From NCBI RefSeq assembly GCF_024362695.1, contig NC_065405.1:2488672-2552671 (forward strand): 64,000 bases of DNA, in the 5' to 3' direction. Under the pieces are notes generated by a model. That model made no database searches. It had not been told where the DNA came from and saw only the letters and a list, made by a program, of their open reading frames with translations. Source of the DNA: Pectinophora gossypiella. Lineage: Eukaryota; Arthropoda; Insecta; Lepidoptera; Gelechiidae. This document shows positions 1 to 10,387 of the stretch, piece after piece; the first letter of the stretch is position 1; each line of letters starts with the position of its first letter. The translations under genes and the position numbers were made by a program.

Positions 1-158
1 ATCAACCTTGGTGTCAGGGTAACTATTGAGCCGCCAAACGCCCCTGACATGACTCACGTAACGACTATTTACGACTATTAACTTTTGTGATGTGTCCCCG
101 CCGGGAATCGAACCTCCGGATCGTGAGCCCAACGCTCAACCACTGGGCCACGGAGGTC
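1..158 (-). mobile_element. SINE-A copy, cut by window edge, internally deleted
   Basis: Reverse-strand tRNA-derived SINE. The tRNA-like head, with a B-box form of GGTTCGAATCC, lies at about 90-158 and the 3' part at 1-62. The whole central domain is missing between about 62 and 88, and the 3' end is cut by the window start. Confidence 0.85.
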
Positions 159-167
159 ATATTTACG

Positions 168-281
168 TACCTAAGAAGTAGTTACATGAGCCATGTCAGA
201 GGCCTTTGCCGGCTCAATAGTAACCCTGACACCAGGGTTGATGAGGTTGGTTATTGTACCCACTACCAACAAGAGAGAAGA
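168..281 (+). mobile_element. SINE-A 3' half
   Basis: Forward copy of the SINE-A 3' part, from the GTAGTTACATGAGCC region to the AGAGAGAAG tail. It faces the preceding copy head to head, so this is two insertions or a rearrangement. Confidence 0.8.
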
Positions 282-449
282 TTATTGTCAAGAGTCCTGG
301 TTCTTGTTAAAATGGTCACAATTGCGTTGATACTGCTGCTGAAAGTTTTGATTTGTTATTTGTTTAGCTGAATCCGTGAGTTTTACGTCCTTACTTATAA
401 AGTCGTGTATGTTATTTTCTTCTTATTGTACTAAAGTGACGTATTGAAT

Positions 450-530
450 GAGTGCCCTCAGCGCTCCCTATTTGTCCGGCCAAGTAGTTAATCCAGTCAA
501 CGGCAATACTGGAACAAATCACGTTCAAAA
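450..530 (+). mobile_element. RetA fragment, decayed
   Basis: Matches the last 80 bases of RetA (TTTGTCCGGCCAAGTAGTTA) with several changes and a weak A-rich end. Confidence 0.6.
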
Positions 531-576
531 TAATATAGCATAAACAAAGTAATATTTGCCGGTGGTCTTATATACA

Positions 577-806
577 GGGGGGTTAAAAAAGCCACATCAA
601 AGCAATTCATCTCGAATAGCAATATTGCTATTTGACATTATGTTTGCATTGCGCACTTAGTTTTATATGCACATATGTCAAATCGCAATATTACATTTTT
701 AGATGAATTGCTTCGATGTGGCCTTTTTAATTCCGGCCAAGTAGTTAATGCCATCTGCGGCAATTCTGCAATAAGTCACGTCAAAAAAAGGCCTTTTTAA
801 CCCCCC
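577..806. mobile_element. FB-1 foldback element interrupted by RetA
   Basis: Palindromic non-autonomous element. Both ends carry forms of GGTTAAAATGGCCACATC and the arms run inward through AGCAATATTGCTATTTGACA. Without the nested insert at 731-789 and its 11-bp duplication it is about 160 bp. FB-1 recurs at 14108, 27356, 34390, 45402 and 51849. Confidence 0.85.
731..789 (+). mobile_element. 5'-truncated RetA insertion with target duplication
   Basis: A 59-bp RetA 3' end finishing in CACGTCAAAAAAA, inserted into FB-1. It is flanked by the perfect 11-bp duplication GGCCTTTTTAA at 720-730 and 790-800. Truncated 5' end, A tail and duplication together indicate target-primed reverse transcription. 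Confidence 0.85.
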
Positions 807-989
807 TGTCGATTCGGGCAACAACCAACAATTGCAACTTAATTTCACAACACTAAAAGTAGCTTTATCTCTTTCTTGCATGTATTGTAAGTGAAGGACG
901 GCACTAGTTTAAGAGTTGTCACACTAAAGTTTGTTTAAGTTGTGAGCGCCAGAATAGGCATCCATGGCAAACATTATTTCCGTGATGTT

Positions 990-1313
990 TGCTCATTTTA
1001 TGACAATTCACACTCAATTTTCCTTCCATAACAATAAGAGTATGAACATACATACTAGCATCGACTTGGTAGCCGAGTTGGAGGAACGCTCGACTCATGA
1101 TTCAGCTTCAAACCCCAGTCCAGCTAACAACATGCCAACAGCCAACAATGCAATGGTAACCATGGTTACCATTAGTGTGCTTGGTGTAGTACCATGGTTA
1201 CCATGGTTACCATTAGTGTGGTCGAGCATTCCTCCAACTTGGCTACCAAGTCGATCCAAGTACTCTTATTATTATGGAAGGAAAATTGAGTGTGAATTTT
1301 CATAAAATGAACA
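990..1313. mobile_element. Long palindromic element with CCATGGTTACC repeats in its centre
   Basis: The arms 990-1094 and 1219-1313 are near-perfect reverse complements: the CATTTTATG end, ATTCACACTCAATTTTCCTT inside, and the TCGACTTGGTAGCC / GGCTACCAAGTCGA core. The centre holds repeated GGTTACCATTAGTGTG units at about 1163 and 1206. The open frame across 964-1305 is a by-product of the palindrome. It resembles a foldback transposon; class unknown. Confidence 0.75.
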
Positions 1314-1555
1314 AGCAGAGTTCAAAGACACATTTCGTCATGATGGAGACATATTGTAGCATTCTACCTTATATTATTTGCACAAGGTGTTTTCACAAGG
1401 AAATCGTTTCAGAAATGAGAAATATAATCTGCCAGTCCCAAAAAAGTAAATAAGACACAATCGAGCCCCGTATTGAGCAGTGCTTCCCAACTCACAATTA
1501 CTAACGTTATAAAGCTGTGTTTACGTGATTTTTGCTGTTGATTCCAAATATACAA
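1314..1555. other. Unassigned AT-rich sequence
   Basis: No gene, RNA or repeat recognised. Confidence 0.4.
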
Positions 1556-1700
1556 TATCTAATTTTATTTTAAGTTTTAATTACCTGTCATTTTCTTATC
1601 CGCCGAAAAGGAAAGGGACGGGTAATCGATAGGCATAAAATGTATGGAACACACATCAATTTTAGGCAGAAATTTACAAAATCCTCCCAAACTCGCGGGA
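1556..1700 (+). mobile_element. FB-3 single arm
   Basis: Matches the outer arm of FB-3: CTAATTTTATTTTAAG, then CTTATCCGCCGAAAAGGAAA and AAAATCCTCCCAAA. The opposite arm is absent here. Confidence 0.8.
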
Positions 1701-2136
1701 GAATGCGACCATCTTTCTACCTGATTGCCAGACTGAAAAAAATACTTGTTTTTCCAGCATCAATTAAATAGTAGAGAGAAAAATATTGCTTGTAATTTTG
1801 TAATCCTTTTTTAAAATAACAGAGGTTTAGATGTGCGCTATACCTTCTCTTGTTAGTATTTAGACGCACGTGCAGTGGCGTAGTCACGCGTGGGACGCGC
1901 GGACGTTGATTGTGGATATTGTACCTAAATGACATTTGGTCCGTGAAAGGCGTGTGGCGAATGTCACCCTGCGTGTGACATGTGTCGTATGTCCAAGATT
2001 GCCTGGAAATTGTGGTGCACGGATTTTGTGTTCTAAATTCAAATGCAGTGTTGGTAAATTGTAGGTATAAAATATAATTTAAAATCAATTTTAAAGTTCC
2101 ATGGGGTCTCTGTGTGTTTTACCGGCTTGCTTCTCA
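1701..2136. other. Unassigned; one open frame of unknown meaning
   Basis: A reverse-strand frame of 123 codons (1717-2088) spans most of this stretch. I see no motif in it and no second copy in the window. It includes a GTGGCGTAGTCACGCGTGGG segment of the sort found in old retroposons. Probably not a gene. Confidence 0.35.
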
Positions 2137-2345
2137 AGACCCAAAAGGACGTATATTAACCAAATTGGAGATGTTCTTAGAAAAGTTTCAGTATGATCTA
2201 CTCCGAACCGGCATACGTGTATGAAACGATTGATGAATGTGGAGGAAGCAAGGGAAGTGTGTCGGGATCAAAGCAAATGGAATTCCATAGTCTCTGCTTA
2301 CCCTGGTAGGAAATACGCGTGAGTCTGTGTATGTATGTGTCTTCA
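2137..2345 (+). pseudogene. LINE-C reverse-transcriptase C-terminal relic with 3' tail
   Basis: Frame from 2140 reads PKRTYINQIGDVLRK, one internal stop, then MKRLMNVEEAREVC and SKWNSIVSAYPG, ending at TGA 2320. Sister copies at 27055 and 57297 share the VEEAREVCQDRSKWNSIV block. The tail is a weak GTGAGT...ATGTATGT. This is the C-terminal extension of a non-LTR retrotransposon polyprotein, broken here by a stop and 5' truncation. Clade not assigned. Confidence 0.75.
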
Positions 2346-3112
2346 GCATGCAGAGAGCGGTCCACGCAGCATATGGCCGTACTTAGTGGAAAACTATAAC
2401 CTGTGGTCGCGATCCTCAGCAGTGAGGGAACGACGAAGAAGAAGAAGTAAGTATGAGCGCTCTCAGGTCTCGGATTAGCATCAATGGGTTTAACTATCTA
2501 TAACACAAATGGCTACCGAATATTATAGACGGCGATACGGTTTACCACGTACCACGTCTGCAAAGCGTGGTGAAAAGCAAGTAGTTAGGTAGGTTAGTTC
2601 ATCAAATGTTGTGGGCGGTAAATCGGCGCAATGTACCACACGCTTGTTACGTCAAACTCGTACAATTTACATAATTGTGGACCCCTCCAGTCTTGTCTCT
2701 CCAGCTGCGGTATGAATACGTCGTCTTATGAATATGATTGCTCTACATAAGCTCGTGTGCACGATTTGTCGTGTGCGAGAATATCTGACAATTCATTCGT
2801 TGAAAATGTAGTTAGGTAACTGTTATATATGCTCCAACCAGGTCTTAGTTTTTAAACTTATATTTTTATTATTTTGGGGTCTTCTTTTTTAAGGTAACTT
2901 GTTTCTATAATGTGTTTTATGTAAGATTTGGAGACAAAACCTATCCGGAATATGTCTGAGCAGTTATGTTATCAATTCAACGTAATTATAGAGTAAATAC
3001 AAGCAAACTCGGAAGTAAAAGCTATTAATCTAATACATATTTGAAATGTGCAAATTAAGCCCTTTCATTTGTTACCCAATATTATATCGAAAAAAAAAAT
3101 ACCACAGTTTAT
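2346..3112. other. Mostly unassigned; short RetD fragment
   Basis: About 2511-2550 (ATTATAGACGGCGATACGG) matches the 5' part of RetD at 31993. A GAAGAAGAAG run near 2437 could be a SINE-A tail remnant. Nothing else recognised. Confidence 0.45.
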
Positions 3113-3256
3113 GTCCTGTAGAGGGCGCCACATTGAATGTATCGTGACGTCACATAGCCTATAACCACCGAACAATCAAGACGCTTCTAGTGACACCTCA
3201 TTTGTTAAATTCCGACATGTAGTTTAGAAGTTAGGTGGGAACAGACGTGCATAGAC
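3113..3256 (-). repeat. Interspersed repeat R-Z (GTGACGTCAC core)
   Basis: Reverse complement matches 60064-60297 over AACAGACGTGCAT, GAATTTAACAAA, TATGTGACGTCACGAT and AATGTGGCGCCC. Class unknown. Confidence 0.7.
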
Positions 3257-3314
3257 ACATAGCGGTCTAATACATAACCCGTCTTTTTGCTTCACCGTAG
3301 TCGGGTGAAAAAAG

Positions 3315-3500
3315 TGCTCAATATAAATAAATAATAAATAAAAATCGTTTATTTCGGACAAAGTCCATATAATGTTAGTATACAAACGACTTATAAACTA
3401 GAGTTAGTAGGACATTATTCGGGCGATCATAAATACAAACTTATAGGGTATGAAGCTCCATCCACCTTTTTAGAAGGGGGGAGTCCCACCTATCACATAA
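3315..3500 (-). mobile_element. Probable LINE 3' end (reverse)
   Basis: Begins with an AAATAAATAATAAATA run followed by CGTTTATTTCGGAC, the reverse complement of a polyadenylation-signal plus A-rich tail, a layout seen at other LINE 3' ends here (9535, 38300). No coding part recognised. Confidence 0.45.
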
Positions 3501-3724
3501 CGTCTTCAGGATACCGTTGGGGCTGGCTCGAGTCCGCGTGAGAAGCGACGCACAACGTTTCCGCATGATTGCTGCAAAACCATCTGTGTGTGACCAGCGA
3601 ATATACCAGAGGCGATGCAATATCGCGGCAACCTCAACAATATCCTGAAAGTGTTATTAGCGTTAATATAAAGCGACGGTGAATAGCCTATATAGATCCC
3701 CACAGGCCACAGGCGTCCCCGCAA

Positions 3725-3772
3725 TCAATTAGAGGGGGTGTGGAGCATACTCCACCTCGCTACTCCAGTGGA
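3725..3772 (-). mobile_element. SINE-B fragment
   Basis: GGGTGTGGAGCATACTCCAC followed by CTCGCTACTCCAGTGG matches the SINE-B 3' region at 37870 in reverse orientation. No head or tail. Confidence 0.6.
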
Positions 3773-4002
3773 AAAGAAGAAGAAAGAAGTAGAAGATAAT
3801 AAAAGTGAAATAATGAACACAACAGTATTACGGCATACAAACAAACGTAAACAAGGTAATCCTTTGTTCCATTCTGAAATGTTAAGTTGTTGTTCAAAGA
3901 GAATGCAATATTGTTCAATAGCATTGTGTTTGTTACTACCAAATAAGTCACACATATCTCATCTATACAAAGGCAGTTGGCAATAATACATGTTATTCAA
4001 TA

Positions 4003-4195
4003 AGTATTGTAATCCATACAAATTAGTATTATAAATGTGAAAGTGTGTGTCTGTCTGTATATCCGTCTTTCATGGCAAAACGGAGCGACGAATTGACGTG
4101 TTTTTTTAAGTAGAGATAGTTGAAGGGATGGAGAGTGACATAAGCTATTTTTTGTCTCTTTCCAACCCCCCACTTCCCTAAAATGGCGGGTGGAA
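4003..4195 (+). repeat. Abundant moth-type repeat (TTATAAATGTGAAAGTGTG)
   Basis: TTAGTATTATAAATGTGAAA, GTCTGTCTGT, ACGGAGCGACGAATTGACGT and GGATGGAGAGTGACATA in order. I recognise this as a very common lepidopteran interspersed repeat; class not certain. Confidence 0.65.
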
Positions 4196-4198
4196 GTT

Positions 4199-4312
4199 AG
4201 TCTAACAGAAAACTTGGTGAGGCTCCTTAGTTCATATAATTTCATCTTACGATGGTTGTACCTCTGACTACCCCAATTGAGTTATGGTCGTGAGATTATG
4301 TTATGTACTTAA
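4199..4312 (+). mobile_element. RetD fragment
   Basis: Matches 31993 and 50500: TCTAACAGAAA.CTTGGTGAGG, then ACTACCCCAATTGAGTTATG and GTCGTGAGATTATGTTATGT. 5'-truncated retroposon with an ATGT-type end. Confidence 0.75.
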
Positions 4313-4916
4313 GTAGGTAAATACTCGTTGTTAGATAACTAGGGCACACTGTGAATATCATACGATTCAACTGACTATTTCGAACTAAAAAAGAAGTTTT
4401 TCGCATTTTTAATTGCACACAAATACATAATTAATATAGATTAGGTTTGTAAGTGAAAATGTAAGTAAGTTATTTTCACCAAAAGCATTTCTAAAAATAG
4501 CGATTCTCAAATATGCTAACAGATACGGCGAGAAGCCAAACCCTTGAAATCAAGCCCCCTTAGTCAAGACGGCGCGGCGCGGAAGTCAAATGAAACGTGA
4601 ACCAACTCACTTCCTTCGCATGTAGTCAGCGCCCCGTTGTATTTTATCGCCCCGGGCAAAAAATATTAAACAGCCATTTAAAATCCTAAACAGCCTAGAA
4701 ACTCGACGAATTTCATTTATTCCGTAAACAATATACATTGTGTTGGAATGTCTTACAAAATAAATAGATTACAAATTACAATTTACGAATCACAACTGTA
4801 GGGATATAAATTTCAACTTAAAAATATCATAGTCATATCATGACCGTAGTTATGAGTTATGTACTATTAAGCAAGTAATGTAACCTGTTTTGAGGATGCG
4901 ACACGTTATTCCCTCT
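4313..4916. other. Unassigned
   Basis: AT-rich with a short GC-rich patch (GACGGCGCGGCGCGG) near 4568. No gene or repeat recognised. Confidence 0.4.
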
Positions 4917-5040
4917 CATGCCAGAGTTCCGCCGCCGCCTCGCATATTTTCCTTGTTACCTGGTGATTCCGCGTACAGAACAGTCTCGCTGTTTTTCTCG
5001 CTCCAGCAAACGACGGTACTGAGTGACAGATGAGGATAGG
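4917..5040 (-). pseudogene. Possible retroelement coding relic
   Basis: A reverse-strand frame reads HSVPSFAGARKTARLFCTRN, then HQVTRKICEAAELWHERE and a stop. The composition (basic, W-H-E end) looks like a real protein end rather than random translation. I cannot name the family, and there is no second copy in the window. Confidence 0.3.
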
Positions 5041-6339
5041 AGCATAAGAAAAGGCGATGCAGTGATACCTGATGTAGTTCAACGCTTAAACTTGGTGCAC
5101 TGAGAAAAACACGTAGTTGTTACCGCCCGCGCCACTCGCCGTAAGTGGCCTGAAACTTACCTAACATCCGGTACTTTATTGCAAAGAAATTAATTTTGAC
5201 AATAATACATTTTCATGTTTGTGTTTTTCTCACATTATAAATTTAATATATCTGGAGCTCCGCTCTTCGTCCACCACTAAAAAAAGACCACTGCAGAGCG
5301 CGCCTTGCCCGAAGGTTCCAATTATGCTAGCATCATCGAATACTTAGTTTGATAGAGTACCTACTACTCGTACTAGGTAATAGATAAACGAGACCGCGCG
5401 AGTAATACATTTCAGCAATCATAAGGAAGTATGACCATCAGAGTTAAAATGCCATCTAAATTTGTTGAAATACCGCCCTAACATTTAGCGCCTCGGACAA
5501 AATAACTGAGCGATCCGGCTCCAGAGCTGTAGAATTGTGAAATTCTCCTGTTATTCGGGTCAAAGGGCAAAAACGACGAAGTTACCGAACCCTTAAAAAG
5601 GCCGCACTTACTCAGAACTGCTGTACCGAGAAATCGTAAAGGAATTCGGGGAAGTCGACAGATGAAGGGACGTTATTTTTAATTGGTAGAGGTAAAAGTT
5701 AGAGTTCTGCTCTAGTGAACGCACACCTTTAACTCCGCAAATTGCGCGTTCCAGTTCTTGAATTTGAATTTATATACGAGATTATACTGAATGATCTCTC
5801 CTCTTTACCCACGAATTCGATTTCTGGGTATATTTAATTAAGCTCGTTTCAGAAATGACTCGAGTCAAGGGATTTCTCTATAAACCCGCAGTGGAGCAGC
5901 ATGGTGCAGCAGTCTTTCCCCATTCCTTCCATTCACTCTATGGCGAGTTTGATTATAAATGCATGTTATAATGGTTTATCTTACTTATTCCTTCACATAT
6001 CATGTATGCGTGAGACTCCGAGTTCATGTAATTTATGAAGCATTTTGTATTCATGTATAAAAGTTGTACTACCTCTTCCATTTTCTAAAGTTTCAGAGTA
6101 ATTGACTGTCTGCGAGCAGAACATAAATTCAAAATGCTTTTATCGGAAAATCTAGAATAGAAAATCATTTTTCTATAATCATTTTGTTGAAAATGTGAAG
6201 TCGAACAATATACTCCTGCAGACTATACGCTCATATACCTATATTCTATATTAATAGGTTTAAAAATATATGTCATAGTAGAATTAAAAATAATTAAATA
6301 CATAAAATAGAAAAAAACACCCTAAATAGATTATAGATT
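5041..6339. other. Mostly unassigned
   Basis: Only a 25-bp SINE-B crumb (CCCGCAGTGGAGCAGCATGG at about 5886) is recognised. The rest shows no gene, RNA or copy elsewhere in the window. Confidence 0.45.
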
Positions 6340-6519
6340 GGTGGAATAGATATAATCCACCACGCTGCTCCACTGCGGTTTGGTGGAGGTGATTTACGGC
6401 TAATAGCCAGGTCCAATGGCTTCACGTGCCCTCCAAGTACGGAATCATCTTATTTCCCAGACAATCAGGTTATTTAAGCCTGTAAAGTCCAAACAAAAGA
6501 CAGCCTCACAAAGTGATCA
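6340..6519 (-). mobile_element. SINE-B body, head and tail missing
   Basis: Reverse-strand match to SINE-B: TCCACCACGCTGCTCCACTG, CACGTGCCCTCC, CAATCAGGTTATTTAAGCCT and CAGCCTCACAAAGTGAT. The central domain is changed and the tRNA-like head is absent. Confidence 0.75.
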
Positions 6520-6770
6520 AAGATTAGCAGAATTAAATAGTACTATAAGTACTGTAAGTATATGATTCATGCTTAAGCGGGGTATATAATGTATTTTAAA
6601 AATAATAACACCAACAGGATAAGTACTTGACAAGACAAGTAGACAACGCTATATATCTTAGAAAGGTGGAGTTATAAATTATTTCGGTTAAGAAGGGGTG
6701 ACAGAGGAAAATGTGGGATGACAAGGTGTAGAGACCGGATATAAATAACCTATACACATTTGAACTGATA

Positions 6771-6772
<2 letters not shown>

Positions 6773-6804
<32 letters not shown>
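6773..6804. repeat. (GT)n microsatellite
   Basis: About 15 GT units, with a TTTG interruption at the right edge. Confidence 0.95.
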
Positions 6805-6807
<3 letters not shown>

Positions 6808-6845
6808 TTAGTATGTGTGTGCGTAGGATAGGAGAGCGAAGTATA

Positions 6846-6935
6846 AGTTTTTCGCCGCGCGGCAGAAAAGAGCAGCAGCATAATGTACAATACAACATTA
6901 TGCCACTGCTTTTTTCTGCCGCGCGGCGAAAAACT
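6846..6935. repeat. 90-nt near-perfect hairpin
   Basis: Arms of about 41 nt, AGTTTTTCGCCGCGCGGCAG... against its complement ending GCCGCGCGGCGAAAAACT, with a loop of about 7 nt around ACAATAC. Only about three mismatched positions. Could be a tiny foldback element or a structured RNA precursor. No flanking duplication seen. Confidence 0.7.
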
Positions 6936-7235
6936 CGTAGTGCGCGCCTGGTCTTAGGCAGCTTTGCTGTTTAATAATCCCTTAATAGCTTTACATTATA
7001 GGACGTCGCAAAAGTCCAATCAGTTTCTTGCAAAGTAATAAATTAACTAATTGCACTAAAGACGTACGTGTCGTTTCTGTAATAGACCAAAACACTTACA
7101 AACACATAAATTTTATAAATATAACAACTAATGGTTCATAATTTCACTACTGTTTACAAATAATTCTACGTCATGTCGCAAGGTGTTAAGGCTAAAGAGA
7201 AGAAATAACAAGAAACTGCAACAACAACACATCTT

Positions 7236-7480
7236 TTAAATCAATGTAGGTTATAAGTTATTTAATAACTAGAGGAACACATTTAATACCAGGTATTTTT
7301 ATCATTTAAGTAAGTAAGTAATCATTAATCTACTTTAAAATTATTTTCTGAAAAATTCAAAATACTATCTGGTATTTTATTGTAAAAACGTATATATAAC
7401 CCCAGAAAAGATGAATTTAGTTTATTTATTTTGGTAAGAAATTTTGTTTTTGTTTCTTGTATTGTAAGTACTTATGTCTT
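7236..7480 (+). repeat. Duplicated segment, uninterrupted copy
   Basis: Similar to 11427-11895: TTAAATCAATGTAGGTT, AAGTTATTTAATAACTAG, GGAACACATTTAATACCAG, TTATTTTCTGA and TTCTTGTATTGTAAGTA in the same order. The other copy carries an inserted element at 11553-11736. No coding signal. Confidence 0.75.
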
Positions 7481-7854
7481 TCACAGTTTCTCGGAAGTAT
7501 TATTTTTTTTACGGACATACATAATGTTTTTCATAAATATATTGACTTGCAACTGTCAGTATATTAATTCCTTTAAACAGCTTCATCCGTTTATTTCAAT
7601 TTATATTCTAAAGAAAATTCAACGGAAAAACTCGAAGGAAAGATAATAAAACTTTGTTTTCACCTTCAGAGTCAGGGAGATAACTTCATGTTGTTGAAGA
7701 CAAAGTCTTAATACATTTAACCTAGTTACCGTTGAATAGTTCAAATTCCGCATACATTTTATAGAGCTTAGAGAAGTTGGATACTGTCTACTTTTATTTC
7801 TCGGTAACTTATCTCTTTTAAGATTTTGAATACCTACTTCTTTTTTGACGTGAC

Positions 7855-7978
7855 TCTTCTTCTTCTTATCGTGTGGGTTGTGAGGTGGAATACCAACCTC
7901 ATCAACCCTGGTGTCAGGGTTATAACTGAGCCGCCAAAGGCCTCTGACATGGTTCATGTAACGATTACATACTTACAT
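7855..7978 (-). mobile_element. SINE-A 3' part
   Basis: Reverse copy from the GAAGAAGA tail (TCTTCTTCTTCTTATCG) to ACTTACATCAG. 5' half missing. Confidence 0.85.
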
Positions 7979-7989
7979 CAGTTACTGTC

Positions 7990-8136
7990 GATAGACAACT
8001 CCTTTCCCGGCTATACAGGTTGTGAGAAGCTGCAGTAGTATTAGGCGGAAGAGACGTTCGTTATGTAACAATTGACGATTCAAAGTGTAACTATGTTACC
8101 TATTGAATAAATATATTTTTGAATTTGAATTTGAAC
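7990..8136 (+). mobile_element. RetE 3' end with TTTGAA-repeat tail
   Basis: CCCGGCTATACAGGTTGTGA, GAAGCTGCAGTAGT, ACGTTCGTTATGTAACAATT, AATAAATAT, then TTTTGAATTTGAATTTGAA. Copies at 29831, 49689 and 59427 are reversed. Retroposon with a polyadenylation-like AATAAA and a microsatellite-like tail. Confidence 0.8.
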
Positions 8137-8384
8137 CCCATTTCCTGCACGGAACGCCCCCGGTGTGGGCTCTGTCTGCGTCAAGCTTTTAACCCAAATC
8201 GCATTATTTTTCCAGTTCCATTTAATACGAGAAACGTATGAAAACAAATGCTTTTGATAACAAAATACAGCGTAAAGTGGTTGTTTGTCGTCGGGATTAA
8301 CATTAATGACCGTCTACGAACAAACTTATCTCCTTTCCTGCACATTTGGATGAGTTTATATTGTTTCCTTGTTTAGACCAGACT

Positions 8385-8520
8385 TATTGTAGATTTGACG
8401 CCAATGGCAGTAACTACTTGGCCGGACAAATGGGGAGCGCTGAAGACTCTTACCCTCTACAAAATTTAAGACAACAGCCTCAGAGGCGGCCAGTTTGAGA
8501 GGAATATATTTGAAAGAATT
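8385..8520 (-). mobile_element. RetA 3' part
   Basis: Reverse-strand copy: CTTATTGTAGATTTG, TAACTACTTGGCCGGACAAA, GGGGAGCGCTGAAG and TTGAAAGAATTAA. The T run of the reversed tail is lost. Confidence 0.8.
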
Positions 8521-8546
8521 AACTGACTAGTAAACCGTTAGCATAA

Positions 8547-8547
<1 letters not shown>

Positions 8548-8577
<30 letters not shown>
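8548..8577. repeat. (GC)n(GT)n microsatellite
   Basis: GCGCGCGCGC passing directly into GTGTGTGTGT; alternating purine-pyrimidine throughout. Confidence 0.9.
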
Positions 8578-8867
8578 ATCTGAATCAGACAGAATTTTGG
8601 CAAACTCATAGGGAAAGCATAAGCTTTCATTACATGCAAGTCTCATCAGTGGAGTAGTTATAATTTAATTAGACAATAACTTAGTTATAGGTACGCTTCT
8701 CATAATATAACCTACGTGAGAACCCGAGTATCGGATGTAATTATAAAAGCAAATTCCGGAGTATAATTAATAATGAATAATTAATTAAAATTAGTGATGA
8801 GTCGTTCAAAATATTGTTATGTGTATATTATTAAGAGGTATGAATTGAATACATGTATGCATAACAT

Positions 8868-8924
8868 CACGCCTATTTCCCATTGGGGTAGACAGACGCG
8901 GAGTTCCACTTACAATTTTTTTTT
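8868..8924 (-). mobile_element. LINE-C 3' end fragment
   Basis: CATCACGCCTATTTCCC, GGGGTAGACAGA and GAGTTCCA match the reverse complement of the LINE-C end at 27080-27125. Confidence 0.55.
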
Positions 8925-9042
8925 TAAATTCTGCATTTTTAGTAAAAGATTTACTTAGTTTTAATGATTTTTATATACGTGACAAGTAATAGTAATTAAA
9001 TGCATTAGTCAGTAATTCACTGAATTTTCAATAACAAAATTT

Positions 9043-9507
9043 ACGTCCTTGGAATGTTGGAGATACCAATTTAATGGTAACATTTGTCATCAAGGGCTAG
9101 CAATGGCGGCTTGTCATAGGATTGAGCTTACCTGGTCTTCTTATATCACGGAAGGAGCTACCTTTCGTCTTCATTGCACAGCGATGCATGTGCCACAGTA
9201 TTCCGGGTCACGTTTGATGGTTATTCAATTCGAATTTCAAACTCCGACGCATCTCAATTCTGGATTACAAAGCTGTTGTAATGTCAAAATTAATTTTCAC
9301 TTTGAGAAGGATTCGCTCGGCAGATAATCTTATTATAACGCTTGTCTGGCAACATTGTGAAAGGGTATTTAAATCTGAAATATTCTGATTGGCGTCACGT
9401 AAAAAATATGCGCCATTATTATTTAAATAATAATTAAAATAAAGTTATTAATAACTTTTACACCTTTTTACTGCCGGGAATGTTCCGAAAGTGGGAACAT
9501 TCCCAAG
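9043..9507. mobile_element. Candidate element with CGTCCTTGG ends
   Basis: CGTCCTTGGAATGTT on the left is mirrored by AACATTCCCAAGGACG on the right. About 465 bp, no copy elsewhere in the window, and no clean flanking duplication. A 92-codon frame inside has no recognisable motif. Confidence 0.35.
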
Positions 9508-9534
9508 GACGGCGCATTACTATTATTATTATTA

Positions 9535-9700
9535 AAATAAATAAAAATAAAATAATTGTTTATTGTCGTAGAAAAAGATCGACACAACATTGGGTACTAC
9601 AGCTAGGACACACAAATGCTACAGAAGTATAACCCTGCTACCTAAACTAGGAGACCTGTATCTCAGGAAGCAGTGTTCAGCAATTACATCTTTTATAACG
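9535..9700 (-). mobile_element. LINE 3' end (AATA tail), reverse
   Basis: AAATAAATAAAAATAAAATA leads into TGTTTATTGTCGTAG and ACTAGGAGACCTGTATCTCA. The last block recurs at 51920 inside FB-1 and, reversed, near 39730. Confidence 0.6.
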
Positions 9701-9789
9701 TCGGTTTAGGCAGACCATTGTTAAACTGAATTTATTTGAAAATAAACTGTGGTTAAATAAGAACAAATAAACATGCATTTTAAATGTTA

Positions 9790-9855
9790 ATTGTGTTTGT
9801 GTGTGTGTGTATGTGTATATATTAGTGTGTGTGTGTTTGTGTGTGACTGTGTGAG
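9790..9855. repeat. Impure GT-rich microsatellite
   Basis: GT repeats broken by TATATATTA and other short interruptions. Confidence 0.85.
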
Positions 9856-10247
9856 TGCTTGCGTTAGCCCTACGACTTAAATGTTGTCTTGGGTTCAGAA
9901 ATTGCTATACATGCAAATGTTAAATGTATTATTTGAAAGTTGTGAGGGCCAAACTGAATACTGCCCGCGAGATCATTGCGATCTTGTCAGATCTATTGTG
10001 ACCTAAATCCCTACATTTAAAGAGCCTCCTCTAGACCTATCCGTTCGAAGAGATCCAACGTATTTTTGGGAGAAAGCTCCATGACTTCCTGGGGGTCCAT
10101 TATGTGGCCCCCAAGTGTACGGCTTCTACTATGTATGAGAGCCTCACAGCTGCACAGCGGCGCATTACAATATATTACCGTATAGCTTTATCCGATGGGA
10201 TATTAATATCTTATTAAGATTACTTTAAAATAATTATAATATTAAAA
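9856..10247. other. Unassigned
   Basis: Moderately GC-rich stretch near 10030-10170 with no motif or repeat partner I can identify. Confidence 0.35.
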
Positions 10248-10387
10248 TTGTTTAGGCTGGTTTTCCCTTCGCGGGTTAAAAGGTCAGACAAGCAGTCGCT
10301 TCTGTAAAAAAACCGGACCTGTCAAATCTTCAGGTTAGGTAAGCGGACCCTGTGACAAACGGGATAATGCTGGGGAAATTATGATTA
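10248..10387 (+). mobile_element. SINE-D 3' half
   Basis: GGCTGGTTTTCCCTTCGCGG, GTCAGACAAGCAGTCGCTTC, CAGGTTAGGTAAGCGG and ACGGGATAATGCTGGGG match the SINE-D copies at 48453 and 51471. Confidence 0.8.
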
